Below are positions 15,748 through 24,109 of a DNA stretch of 64,000 nucleotides, piece after piece; position 1 is the stretch's first letter, and each line of letters starts with the position of its first letter. This DNA comes from CALWOS01 sp963595735. GTDB taxonomy: Bacteria > Bacillota > Clostridia > Oscillospirales > Oscillospiraceae. The stretch is taken from assembly GCA_963595735.1 (NCBI GenBank), contig CAVBJJ010000008.1:1-64000 (forward strand). The letters are read 5' to 3'. Both the position numbers and the translations under genes were made by a program. Below the pieces are notes generated by a model that ran no database searches, was not told the origin of the DNA, and worked only from the letters and a program-made list of their open reading frames with translations.

Positions 15748-16715
15748 TATTTGTTCTCCTCATCCGTCTCTCGCACAAAGTACAGGGGACGCGCCTTTGT
15801 CTCCAAATAGGTCTTTCCCAGATAGTGTCCCAGCAGCGCCATACACAGCAATATCACGCCGCCCACCAGGCTGATCATCCCACAAAGCACCGGCGTCATG
15901 TCGCTGCCGGGGTGGATCCCCGCGGCGATCCAGAGGATCAGCGCAAGTGCCAAAAGCCCGCCGCCCATCAGAGCCGGCAGGCGCAGGGGAAACAGCGAAA
16001 GGGAACAGATCCCCTCCAGGGAATACCGCAGCAGGCCGGAAAAGGACCATTTGCTTTCCCCGGCGGCGCGGTTGACATTTTCATAGGGGATCCAGCGCGT
16101 GTGAAAGCCCACCAGGGCAAACAGCCCCTTGGTAAAGCGGCCATGCTCCGGCAACGCCAAGATCGCATCGGCCACCACCCGGCGCATCAGACGAAAATCC
16201 GTTGCGCCCTGGGGCAAATCAAAATGGGACATGGCATTGACCGCCCCATAAAACCGCTGGGAGAGAAAGCTGCGCACCGGCGCTTCTCCGCTGCGATCCT
16301 GGCGGCAGGCGCCCACCACATCCACATCCGGGTCAGACCGGAGGATATCGTACATTTGTCCCAGCAGCGCCGGCGGATGCTGCAAGTCCGCGTCCACAAA
16401 GGCGACAAAATCGCCCGTGGACATTTTCAGGCCGCAGAGCATGGCGGCCTCCTTGCCGAAGTTCCGGGAAAAGCTGGCATAGCGCACACGCCTGTCCGCA
16501 CGCGCCGCCCGGCGCAGCAGCGAAAGGGTCTTGTCCACAGAACCATCGTCGATAAAAATCAGTTCCCATTCCGGCTCCGGCCATTCGTGCATGACGCGGA
16601 CGATCTCTTCCAGAAACAGGGGCAACACTTCCGCCTCGTTCCAGCAGGGCACGATAACCGAGATTTTCTTCCGGAGAGAACTGGGGTGTTCTTCTCGTTG
16701 AAATTCCTGTGTCAT
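15747..16715 (-). CDS. Family 2 glycosyltransferase, GtrB/CsbB/DPM1-like
   Basis: A 322-residue polyprenyl-phosphate glycosyltransferase. The GT-A domain begins ISVIVPCWNEAEVL, with FIDDGSVDKT, then SFSRNFGKEAAMLCGL and the DxD-type motif FVDADLQHPP. Two C-terminal membrane spans (about 240-315) anchor it. The start at 16715 (MTQEF) has AGGA 8 nt upstream; the longer frame has a spurious leader. It should load a sugar onto undecaprenyl phosphate for flipping by the GtrA protein and transfer by the third gene product, to decorate teichoic acid or another wall polymer. Confidence 0.85.
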   Translation of the reverse strand: MTQEFQREEHPSSLRKKISVIVPCWNEAEVLPLFLEEIVRVMHEWPEPEWELIFIDDGSVDKTLSLLRRAARADRRVRYASFSRNFGKEAAMLCGLKMSTGDFVAFVDADLQHPPALLGQMYDILRSDPDVDVVGACRQDRSGEAPVRSFLSQRFYGAVNAMSHFDLPQGATDFRLMRRVVADAILALPEHGRFTKGLFALVGFHTRWIPYENVNRAAGESKWSFSGLLRYSLEGICSLSLFPLRLPALMGGGLLALALILWIAAGIHPGSDMTPVLCGMISLVGGVILLCMALLGHYLGKTYLETKARPLYFVRETDEENK

Positions 16716-17025
16716 ATGATATTCCTGCCTTCTCCTACTCACCGCAAAGGAACAATATTGTCTCTCATTCAGCTTATTATAGCCGGAAACTCCAGAGATT
16801 GCAAGCAAAAAATGCACCACCGATACGCCGAAAAGAAAATCTGGCGCAATTTACGGAAAAATCGCGCCGCGCTAAGCACAAGCCTGTCGCTATGAACAGG
16901 GCGCCTTGTGCCCCCGCTTCTTCGCCAAACAGTTTCTTTATCACAAGCAACAAACAGGCTCCGACGAAAAAAATCCGTCAGAGCCTGTTTGCAGAAAAAG
17001 GAATATAGAGGAGTAAGAATGAAAG
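16716..17025. other. Intergenic region with a long hairpin
   Basis: No gene is seen. It holds the upstream region of the gtr-like operon (minus strand) and, at 16951-16991, a 16-bp inverted repeat with one mismatch (CAAACAGGCTC...GAGCCTGTTTG). This probably terminates the minus-strand symporter gene, although a clean T-run is missing. Confidence 0.45.
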
Positions 17026-18360
17026 CTATTTCCAAGGGAAAGTTACGATGCCGTAGATATAGATCACTGCGATGATCGCCGGGACGATGTACCGAAACAG
17101 CGGCTTCATCCACCCGCGGATCTTCAGGCCGCTTCCCGTGTTGGCCTCCTGGAGGAAATTGTCCCAGCCCCAGCCGAACTTATTGCAGCAAAACAGGACA
17201 AGCACCAGAGAGCCAAGCGGCAGAATATTGGTCGAAACCACAAAGTCCCAGAAATCCAGCCAGGTCGTCCCCTTGGCAAAGGGCTGGAAATGAAATATAT
17301 TGAAGCCCAGTGCCGTGGTCAGCGCAATAGCGAACACGCCGATGCCGCACACCAGACTGCCCTTGGGACGGGACCAGCCGGTCAGCTCCCGCACCATGGC
17401 CAGAATGTTCTCACAAACGCCCAGAACCGTGGACATGGCGGCAAAAATCATGAACAGAAAGAACAGAGAACCCCACAGCTGCCCGCCGGACATATTGCGG
17501 AACACCGCCGCCATCGTATCAAACAGCAGGCTGGGTCCGGCGTTGACCTCCAATCCATAGGTAAAGCAGGCGGGGAAAATGATAATGCCCGCCAGCACGG
17601 CGACCAGCGTGTCCAGCGCGACCACATGGACGGCTTCGCCCATCAGGGAGCGCTCCTTGCCGATATAGCTGCCGAAGATCGCCATGCCGCCCATGCCGGT
17701 GGAAAGGGTGAAAAAGGCCTGATTCATCGCGCCGACGATGACGGAGCCGTTGATTTTGGAAAAATCCGGCTTCAGGTAAAAGGCCATTCCCTTGCCGGCG
17801 CCGTCCAGGCGGAGACTGTGGATGGCCAGAACGAGCATCAGGATCAACAGCGCGGACATCGTGATCTTGGTGACCCGCTCCAGACCGCCCTGGAGATGAA
17901 ACGAGAGAATGACAAAGGCGACCACCACCGTGATGAGCAAAAAGCCCACATTCACGCCGGGGCTGGCCAGCATGGCCGCAAAGCCCAGAGACCCGCTCTG
18001 GCCGGTCAGGAACTTGAAAAAGTAATAGATGATCCAGCCGCAGACCACGGTGTAAAAGGCCATCAGGGCGACATTGCCCGCCAGACACACCCAGCCGAAG
18101 CCGCCCCATTTCTGTCCGGGCTTTTGCAGCTTCCGGTACATATACAGGGGGCTGGTCTGCGCCGCTCTTCCAACGGAAAACTCCATGATCAGCGCCGGAA
18201 TGCCCAAAACGATCAGGCAGATAATATACACCAGCATGAAGCTGCCTCCGCCGTTTTGTCCGCACATCCACGGGAATTTCCAGACATTGCCGCAGCCGAT
18301 CGCGCAGCCGGCGGACAGCATGATAAAGCCCATGCGGCTGCCGAGCTGCTCACGCTTCAC
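17026..18360 (-). CDS. Neurotransmitter:sodium symporter (NSS/SNF, LeuT-like)
   Basis: 444 residues, about 11 membrane segments with the LeuT fold. The signature is at the N-terminus: GSRMGFIMLSAGCAIGCGNVWKFPW, with the unwound TM1 region GCGNVWKFP that forms the Na+ and substrate sites, then FMLVYIICLIVLGIPALIMEFSVGR. TM6-8 landmarks include QAFFTLSTGMGGMAIFGSY. Bacterial members import amino acids such as Leu, Trp, Met or Tyr using Na+. The substrate cannot be assigned. The gene overlaps a 60-residue ORF upstream by 11 nt and is divergent from a LysR regulator that may control it. Confidence 0.9.
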   Translation of the reverse strand: MKREQLGSRMGFIMLSAGCAIGCGNVWKFPWMCGQNGGGSFMLVYIICLIVLGIPALIMEFSVGRAAQTSPLYMYRKLQKPGQKWGGFGWVCLAGNVALMAFYTVVCGWIIYYFFKFLTGQSGSLGFAAMLASPGVNVGFLLITVVVAFVILSFHLQGGLERVTKITMSALLILMLVLAIHSLRLDGAGKGMAFYLKPDFSKINGSVIVGAMNQAFFTLSTGMGGMAIFGSYIGKERSLMGEAVHVVALDTLVAVLAGIIIFPACFTYGLEVNAGPSLLFDTMAAVFRNMSGGQLWGSLFFLFMIFAAMSTVLGVCENILAMVRELTGWSRPKGSLVCGIGVFAIALTTALGFNIFHFQPFAKGTTWLDFWDFVVSTNILPLGSLVLVLFCCNKFGWGWDNFLQEANTGSGLKIRGWMKPLFRYIVPAIIAVIYIYGIVTFPWK

Positions 18361-18532
18361 AGGGCTTGCCCTCCTCCATTATACCGCGGATGCGGGAGAC
18401 CACCTCGGCATACACCGGGGCGATATCCGGAAAGGGAAAATCGCTGTTTTCGATCCGGGTCACCCGGGTTTCCAGCTCGGTCACATATGCATATAGCTGC
18501 GCGCGCAGGCGCTTGTTTTCTTCCAAAGCCAT
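18350..18532 (-). CDS. Small hypothetical protein overlapping the NSS symporter
   Basis: 60 residues, start MALEENK at 18532 with GGAGG 8 nt upstream. Its 3' end overlaps the symporter start. It is charged and predicted helical (a possible coiled coil in residues 1-25, EENKRLRAQLYAYVTELE), with no membrane span. It therefore does not resemble the small membrane subunit MetS of MetPS-type transporters. It could be a leader for translational coupling or a soluble accessory. Function unknown. Confidence 0.6.
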   Translation of the reverse strand: MALEENKRLRAQLYAYVTELETRVTRIENSDFPFPDIAPVYAEVVSRIRGIMEEGKPCEA

Positions 18533-18644
18533 GTCAGAACCTCCTGTGTGTCGTACCATGTATTATAGAGAACGCAACAGTATTTGTAAAACGAACGATT
18601 TCGTGATATACTAACGAAAAATTCGTTTCTACAGGAGCGTTTCT

Positions 18645-19529
18645 ATGGATACCCATGTACTAAAAACCTTTATCGCCGTGTGCGAGCACGGCGGTTTTTC
18701 CGCCGCAGCGGCAAAGCTGGGCTACACCCAGTCCACCGTTTCCTCCCAGATCCGGCAGCTGGAAAGGGAGCTGGACACGGTGCTGTTCGACCGCCTGTAT
18801 CACAAAATCGACCTCACCGCAGATGGGGAGATCGTCCTCAAGCACGCCCGGTGCATTCTGGAGTCCTATGAAAAAATGACCGCCGAACTCAAGCAGCCGG
18901 AGCAGATCGCAGGCACGATCCGCCTTGCCATGTCCAGCTCCGTGTGCAGTCGGTACTTTCAGGAGGATTTTCTGCGCTTTCGGAAGCAGTTTCCCGCCGT
19001 GCGCCTGATCGTTGCCGAAAGCGGCACCGAGGGGATGTTCGATATGCTGCAAAAGAACGAGGCCGACCTGGTCTTTACCCTGGACAGCCACATCTACAAC
19101 TCCAAATACACCATCTGCGCCGAGCGGGAGGAGTCTGTACACTTCATCGCCGCGGCGGATCACCCGATTTTGCGGCGCGGCCCCCTCTCCCTCCGGGATT
19201 TCTGCCGGGAGGAATTCGTCCTGACGGAAAACATGAGCTACCGCAAGCTGCTGAACCGGGAGCTTGCCGCCCGGTCGATCGAGCTGCGCCCCGTGCTGGA
19301 GATTGGCAATCCTCCCCAGATCTGCGAGATCGTCAAAAGCAGCCGCCTGCTCTCCTTTCTTCCGGATTTCATCTCCGCGGACTATGTCCGCGCCGGGCAT
19401 CTGCAAACGCTGGAGGTCGTGGACTGCCCGGTCAAGGTCTGGACCCAGCTGCTGATCCACCGGAACAAGTGGCGGTCGGCGGCGCTGAACGCCTTTCTTG
19501 CCTTTTATACGGAGGTGATGCGGAAATAA
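18645..19529 (+). CDS. LysR-family transcriptional regulator
   Basis: 294 residues. The N-terminal winged helix-turn-helix is intact: LKTFIAVCEHGGFSAAAAKLGYTQSTVSSQIRQLERELDTVLFDR. The C-terminal LysR substrate domain starts at about residue 90 (GTIRLAMSSSV). It diverges from the small ORF/symporter pair across a 112-bp region. That region has ACGAA-N3-TTCGT near 18613-18628, the sort of dyad LysR proteins use. LysR members usually activate a divergent neighbour in response to a small ligand, so the symporter is the likely target. Confidence 0.9.
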   Translation: MDTHVLKTFIAVCEHGGFSAAAAKLGYTQSTVSSQIRQLERELDTVLFDRLYHKIDLTADGEIVLKHARCILESYEKMTAELKQPEQIAGTIRLAMSSSVCSRYFQEDFLRFRKQFPAVRLIVAESGTEGMFDMLQKNEADLVFTLDSHIYNSKYTICAEREESVHFIAAADHPILRRGPLSLRDFCREEFVLTENMSYRKLLNRELAARSIELRPVLEIGNPPQICEIVKSSRLLSFLPDFISADYVRAGHLQTLEVVDCPVKVWTQLLIHRNKWRSAALNAFLAFYTEVMRK

Positions 19530-19548
19530 GCAGCCTGCCAAACGAAAA

Positions 19549-19600
19549 ACCCTGCCCCCGCACAGGCACAAGCTCTGTATGGGGGCAGGGTCATATTCTA
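19549..19600. terminator. Bidirectional terminator between LysR and the aconitase-like gene
   Basis: 11-bp stem ACCCTGCCCCC (19549-19559)/GGGGGCAGGGT (19581-19591) between two convergent genes, A-rich on the left and T-rich on the right. Confidence 0.75.
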
Positions 19601-19620
19601 TTATAGTTCCGATTCCGGTT

Positions 19621-21858
19621 TTAGCCTCTGTAATCGTTGATCAGGCAGCCGGACAGCAGGATGCGGCGCTCCGCATCGGTCAGTCCGCCCAGACGCAGGC
19701 TGATTTTTTTCGGGGTCTCGCCCAGGACATAGCCGGTGATCTCGTCCGCGCCGGACTCCACCGCCTTACGGATGCCGGGCAGGTAGATCAGGTCGTCCAG
19801 ACCAAAGACCGGCTCGGCCTCCATGGTAAAGGGCAGCATACCCCAGTTGATGAGGTTGGAGCGATAGCGCTTGGTGGCGTATTCCTTGCAGATGTTGGCG
19901 CTGCCGCCCAGCACACGCTGGCAGGAAGCGGCCTGCTCGCGGGCGGAACCGTCGCCGGGCTTCACGGCATAGACCACACTGCCCACGCCCAGCTGGTGGA
20001 TGTCCACATCCGCAAACTCCGGCAGTGTGGTGCGCAACAGTCCCAGCGCGCGGCTGACGGTGGCGTCCGCCTGTCCCGCCTGACGGGCGGCTTCTGAGGC
20101 GGCGATGGCCTTGGCTCTGCCCACATAGGCCGGGTCCTTGCGGCTGAGGGTGAACTCTGCCAGACGCATGGGGTTGGAGCGATAGGAACTGGTCTCGCCG
20201 GAGGGGATCAGCTCGTCTGTGGTGGTCACCGGGTCGGTGATAAAGCTGGCCACCTGCAGCAGCAGGTTCTCCGGCAGGGCGGGGATCTCCGGCCAGTCCA
20301 CAATGTTGGGACCGTAAGCCAGAGGCGTTTCCGGCTTGGGGTCGCCCCAGCCCTGATACAGACGGCTGTTGTAGGCGCTGTTGTCATAGACATAGGCCGG
20401 GGTGCTGTCGTCATAGTCGAAGGCCGTTGCCGGCGTGAGCACGCCGCCCATTCTGGCGGTGGCGGCGATGCTGCGGGCATCCATCAGCGCGACCGCCGCG
20501 CTCTGACCGTCGCCGGGACGGCTGCCCTCCCGGTTGGGGAAGTTGCGGGTGGTGTGGCGAATGCTCAGGCCGCCGTTAAAGGGCACATCGCCCGCGCCGA
20601 AGCAGGGGCCGCAGAAGCTGCTGCGCACAGTGGCGCCGCTGCGGGTCAGGCTGGTGATCACGCCCATATCCAGCAGGCGCAGGTTCACCGGCTGGCTGGC
20701 GGGATAGACCGACAGAGCAAAGTCGCCGCAGCCGATGGGCGCGCCGGACAGGATGCGCTCGGCCTGCACCAGATTTTCGTAGCCGCCGCCGGCGCAGCCG
20801 GCGATCACGCCCTGATCCACATGGATCTTGCCGTCCTTGACCTTGCCGCACAGATCCAGCTGCAAGCCCAGCTTTTCCTTTGCGTTTTTCTCCACCGTGC
20901 GGAGGATATCCCCCGGCTCGGCACACAGCTGCTCCAGAGAATAGACATTGCTGGGGTGGAAGGGCAGGGCGATCATGGGACGCACCTTGCTCAGGTCGAT
21001 CTCCACCATGCTGTCATAGTAAGCCCACTCGGCAGGGGCCATGGGCTTGTAGTCGCCCTCCCGGCCATGAATGGCCAGCCACTGGCGGGTGGCCTCGTCC
21101 GTCTGCCAGATGGAGCTCAGGCAGGTGGTCTCCGTAGTCATAACATCCACGCCGATGCGGAAATCCATGCTCAGCTCCGCCACGCCGGGGCCGACAAACT
21201 CCAGCACCTTGTTCTTCACAAAGCCGTTTGCAAACACCGCGCCGATCAGCGCCAGCGCCACATCCTGGGGGCCAACGCCGTGTACCGGCTTGCCGGTGAG
21301 GTAGACACATACCACCTCGGGGCGCTTGACATCATAGGTCTTGCACAGCAGCTGCTTGACCAGCTCGCCGCCGCCCTCGCCGATGGCCATGGTGCCCAGA
21401 GCGCCATAGCGGGTGTGGCTGTCGGTGCCCAGGATCATCTTGCCGCAGCCGGCATACAGCTCGCGCATGACCTGGTGGATGACCGCCACATGGGGCGGCA
21501 CGAACACGCCGCCGTATTTCTTCGCGGCGGACAAACCAAAGCGGTGGTCGTCCTCGTTGATGGTGCCGCCGACCGCGCACAGGCTGTTATGACAGTTGGT
21601 GAGTACATAGGGAACGGGGAAGCGCTCCAGGCCGCTGGCCTTTGCGGTCTGGATGACGCTGACATATGTGATATCGTGGCTGGTCAGAGCGTCAAAGCGC
21701 AGCCGCAGGATGCCGTCCTGGGTCTGGCTCTGGTCATGGGCAGCCAGAATGCCGGCCGCCATGGTTCCTGCCGCTGCCAGCGCGGGCGCCGGTGCGCCCG
21801 TGTCGGAAACCGGCTTGCCCTGGTGCAGATACACGCCCTTGTCCGTGAGTTTTACCAT
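19621..21858 (-). CDS. Aconitase-family hydratase
   Basis: A 745-residue aconitase-superfamily protein. The three cysteine positions for the [4Fe-4S] cluster fit GCAGGGYENL and the pair CGPC. Other family landmarks are GTDSHTRYGALG, the segment NFPNREG (usual form SNRNFxGR) and the C-terminal swivelling-domain motif SANICKEYATKRYRSNLINWGMLPF. The N-terminus is atypical and the sequence looks like the YbhJ/clostridial hydratase branch rather than canonical AcnA. With isocitrate dehydrogenase and a Re-citrate-synthase-like gene on the same strand, it most simply interconverts citrate and isocitrate. It is separated from those genes by an inserted repeat. Confidence 0.82.
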   Translation of the reverse strand: MVKLTDKGVYLHQGKPVSDTGAPAPALAAAGTMAAGILAAHDQSQTQDGILRLRFDALTSHDITYVSVIQTAKASGLERFPVPYVLTNCHNSLCAVGGTINEDDHRFGLSAAKKYGGVFVPPHVAVIHQVMRELYAGCGKMILGTDSHTRYGALGTMAIGEGGGELVKQLLCKTYDVKRPEVVCVYLTGKPVHGVGPQDVALALIGAVFANGFVKNKVLEFVGPGVAELSMDFRIGVDVMTTETTCLSSIWQTDEATRQWLAIHGREGDYKPMAPAEWAYYDSMVEIDLSKVRPMIALPFHPSNVYSLEQLCAEPGDILRTVEKNAKEKLGLQLDLCGKVKDGKIHVDQGVIAGCAGGGYENLVQAERILSGAPIGCGDFALSVYPASQPVNLRLLDMGVITSLTRSGATVRSSFCGPCFGAGDVPFNGGLSIRHTTRNFPNREGSRPGDGQSAAVALMDARSIAATARMGGVLTPATAFDYDDSTPAYVYDNSAYNSRLYQGWGDPKPETPLAYGPNIVDWPEIPALPENLLLQVASFITDPVTTTDELIPSGETSSYRSNPMRLAEFTLSRKDPAYVGRAKAIAASEAARQAGQADATVSRALGLLRTTLPEFADVDIHQLGVGSVVYAVKPGDGSAREQAASCQRVLGGSANICKEYATKRYRSNLINWGMLPFTMEAEPVFGLDDLIYLPGIRKAVESGADEITGYVLGETPKKISLRLGGLTDAERRILLSGCLINDYRG

Positions 21859-21897
21859 TTGTGTGACCTCCTTGCGCCGCCGGACGGCGCAGAAATA

Positions 21898-22213
21898 ATA
21901 TTATAAGATGAGACTGTCAAAAAACAGGCAGCCAGTAGAAATCTCCGCAGCAGCGTGGGAGTTTGATGAGGTCAAGACCCGCCTCAATCAGATAAACCGC
22001 CGAGGAAAGCCCTGCTTGGCTCTCCCTTTGGGAGAGCTGTCGCCGCAGGCGACTGAGAGGGCTCGGCAGATAATCAAGCCCCACGGGGTTCCTATGGTCT
22101 GGTCATTGTTTGCCCTCTCCGTCTTCGCTGCGCTCAGCCACCTCTCCCAAGGGGAGAGGCAAGACTGTCAAAAAAATCTTGGACTTTTTTGACAAGCTGA
22201 ATATTATAAGATG
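21898..22213. mobile_element. MITE-like element, copy B (21911-22200), with 13-bp target-site duplication
   Basis: The exact direct repeat ATATTATAAGATG flanks a 290-bp non-coding unit (21898-21910 and 22201-22213). The ends carry inverted TGTCAAAAAA/TTTTTTGACA. The left part (CAGCAGCG, GTCAAGACCC, AGATAAACCGCCG) matches copy C, and the right end matches copies A and C. The centre (about 22015-22160) differs: it is a long imperfect hairpin with CTCTCCC/GGGAGAG arms and CAGGCGACTGAGAGGGC, resembling a separate intergenic repeat common in Oscillospiraceae. It is therefore probably a nested insertion. It lies between the icd and aconitase genes. Confidence 0.75.
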
Positions 22214-22258
22214 CATTCCGCCTTGCCCGGCAAGAAAAGCCGCAGCTCTCTCCGCCGC

Positions 22259-23428
22259 TTACAGCTTGGCGATGGTCTCCATAACATAGTCGCCGAAGTC
22301 CCGGCAGCTGGCGTCCTGCTTTTTGCCGGTGACGACCACCTTTTTCTCCTCCACCGCGCAGATATCCAGCGCCCGCTCCAGCTTCCGCGCCTGCTCCATG
22401 CGGCCGATGTGCTCCAGCAGCATCACCGCCGCGCGGAGGATCGCCGTGGGGTTGGCGTGGTCGGCCAGCCCGGCCGCCACCAGATCGGGGGCGGAGCCGT
22501 GAATGGCCTCGAACATGGCATAGCGCTTGCCGATATTGGCGCTGCCGGCGGTGCCGACGCCGCCCTGGATCTCCGCGGCTTCGTCGGTGATGATGTCGCC
22601 ATACAGGTTGGGCAGCACCACCACCTGGAAATCCTTTGCCACATCGCTGATGAGCTTGGCGGTCATGATGTCGATATAATAATCGTCCAGGGTGATCTCG
22701 GGGTATTCCTTGGCGATCTCCTGGCAGGTCTTGAGGAACTTGCCGTCCGTGCGCTTGATGATGTTGGCCTTGGTCACGCAGGTCACCCGGGTCTTTCCGG
22801 TCTTGCGGGCATAATCAAAGGCCATGCGGGCGATCCGCTCGCTGCCCTGGGAGGTGGTCACGGTAAAGTCGATGGCCAGATCCTCGGACACATCCACGCC
22901 CTGGCTGCCCACGGCGTAGCCGCCCTCGGTATTTTCCCGGTAAAAGGTCCAGTCAATGCCCTTTTCCGGAATCTTCACCGGGCGCACATTGGCAAACAGA
23001 TCCAGCCCCTTGCGCATAGCCACATTGGCCGACTCCACATTCTTGCGGCCATCGCCTGCGCGGGGCGTGGTGGTGGGTCCCTTGAGGATCACATGGCAGG
23101 CCTTCAGCTGCTCCATAACCTCGTCGGGAATGGCCTGGCCGTGGGCGAGACGGTTTTCCAGCGTCAGCCCCTCGATCAGCTTCATCTCCACCTTGCCGGC
23201 GGACAGCTCATCCGCCAGCAGGAACTCCAGCACGCGCTTGGCCTCCTTGGCGATTACCGGGCCGATGCCGTCGCCGCCGCAGAAGCCGATCACAACCTTG
23301 TCCAGCTTGGCATAGTCGATAAAATCGCCCTGGGCCTTCATGCCCTCCACGCGGGCAAGCTGCTTTTCCATCAGGCCGCGAAAATGCGCGCAGGCCTCAT
23401 CCAGCCGGGCAGTATAATCTTGGTTCAT
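22259..23428 (-). CDS. icd: Isocitrate/isopropylmalate dehydrogenase family enzyme, probable NAD-dependent isocitrate dehydrogenase
   Basis: 389 residues of the beta-decarboxylating dehydrogenase family. Motifs: GGDGIGPVIAKE (start of fold), KGPTTTPRAG, NLFANVRPVKIP-like LDLFANVRPVK, FYRENTEGGY, the metal site DIMTAKLISDVAKDFQVVVLPNLYGDIITDEAAE, and EAIHGSAPDLVAAG. Family members oxidise isocitrate, isopropylmalate or homoisocitrate. The linked aconitase and citrate synthase make isocitrate to 2-oxoglutarate the best reading. An N-terminal helix of about 40 residues precedes the core. The ATG overlaps the TGA of the GntR gene (ATGA), so the two are cotranscribed. Confidence 0.82.
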   Translation of the reverse strand: MNQDYTARLDEACAHFRGLMEKQLARVEGMKAQGDFIDYAKLDKVVIGFCGGDGIGPVIAKEAKRVLEFLLADELSAGKVEMKLIEGLTLENRLAHGQAIPDEVMEQLKACHVILKGPTTTPRAGDGRKNVESANVAMRKGLDLFANVRPVKIPEKGIDWTFYRENTEGGYAVGSQGVDVSEDLAIDFTVTTSQGSERIARMAFDYARKTGKTRVTCVTKANIIKRTDGKFLKTCQEIAKEYPEITLDDYYIDIMTAKLISDVAKDFQVVVLPNLYGDIITDEAAEIQGGVGTAGSANIGKRYAMFEAIHGSAPDLVAAGLADHANPTAILRAAVMLLEHIGRMEQARKLERALDICAVEEKKVVVTGKKQDASCRDFGDYVMETIAKL

Positions 23429-24087
23429 TTTGAATTCTCCTCTTTGATGGTTTGGAACAGATATTCCTTTGCGTTGCGAATATGCTCCTGGGTATAAAAC
23501 GCGGCCTTTTCCGGGTCACGGTTTTCCAGGGCTTCCAAAATCAGCCGGTGTTCCCGAATGGCGGTCACGGCCCGCTCCTCGGTGTTAAAGCTCCGGCGGC
23601 GATACAGGGTGATCTGGTGGTGCAGGTCGGTGAGCATATGCTGCAAGGGGCGGCTGCCGCAGCACTCATAAATGGCCTGGTGGAAGCGGGAGTCCAGATC
23701 GTTGATCCGCCCGGGGGCGTTTTTCTGGAAATAAAACTCCTGCAAATCCACCATCTCCCGGAGGTTGGCCAGTTCCGCATCCGTTGCGCGCTCTGCCGCC
23801 CAGCGGGAGGCCAGGCTTTCCGTGGCCTCCCGAATGGTATAGATATCCCAGAGATCGTCGGCAGTAATGCTCTGCACCAGCGCGCCGCGATTGGGGATCA
23901 GTTCGCACAGTCCCTTTTGCTCCAGCATACGCAGCGCTTCCCGGACAGGCGTGCGGCTGACGCCGAACTGCTGACACAGCTTCAGCTCTGTCAGGCTCTC
24001 GCCCGCCTTGCGGCGGCCGGCGAGGATATCGTCGGACAGCGCGTTGAACACCTGCTCACTCAGGGAATAGCGGCTTTTGTTTTCCAT
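23425..24087 (-). CDS. GntR-family regulator, FadR/FCD subfamily
   Basis: 220 residues. The N-terminal GntR winged helix is clear: LSEQVFNALSDDILAGRRKAGE with LKLCQQFGVSRTPVREALRMLEQKGLCEL. The C-terminal helical FCD domain has the metal-site pattern IREATESLASR, DLDSRFHQAIYECC and IREHRLILEAL, with His residues that commonly bind Zn or Ni and sense organic acids. It lies between the Re-citrate-synthase-like gene and icd in the same operon. It probably regulates that operon in response to citrate or another acid through the palindromes upstream of 25483. Confidence 0.9.
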   Translation of the reverse strand: MENKSRYSLSEQVFNALSDDILAGRRKAGESLTELKLCQQFGVSRTPVREALRMLEQKGLCELIPNRGALVQSITADDLWDIYTIREATESLASRWAAERATDAELANLREMVDLQEFYFQKNAPGRINDLDSRFHQAIYECCGSRPLQHMLTDLHHQITLYRRRSFNTEERAVTAIREHRLILEALENRDPEKAAFYTQEHIRNAKEYLFQTIKEENSK

Positions 24088-24109
24088 AATACCATTTCCT
24101 CTCCGCTGC

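Noticed and set aside
17290..18606. 438-codon plus-strand frame opposite the NSS symporter
   Set aside because: The symporter signature on the minus strand is unmistakable; the plus frame is a shadow.
22259..23428. 3-isopropylmalate dehydrogenase (leuB)
   Set aside because: No leuA/leuC/leuD neighbours; the linked single-chain hydratase and citrate-synthase-like gene suit isocitrate better.
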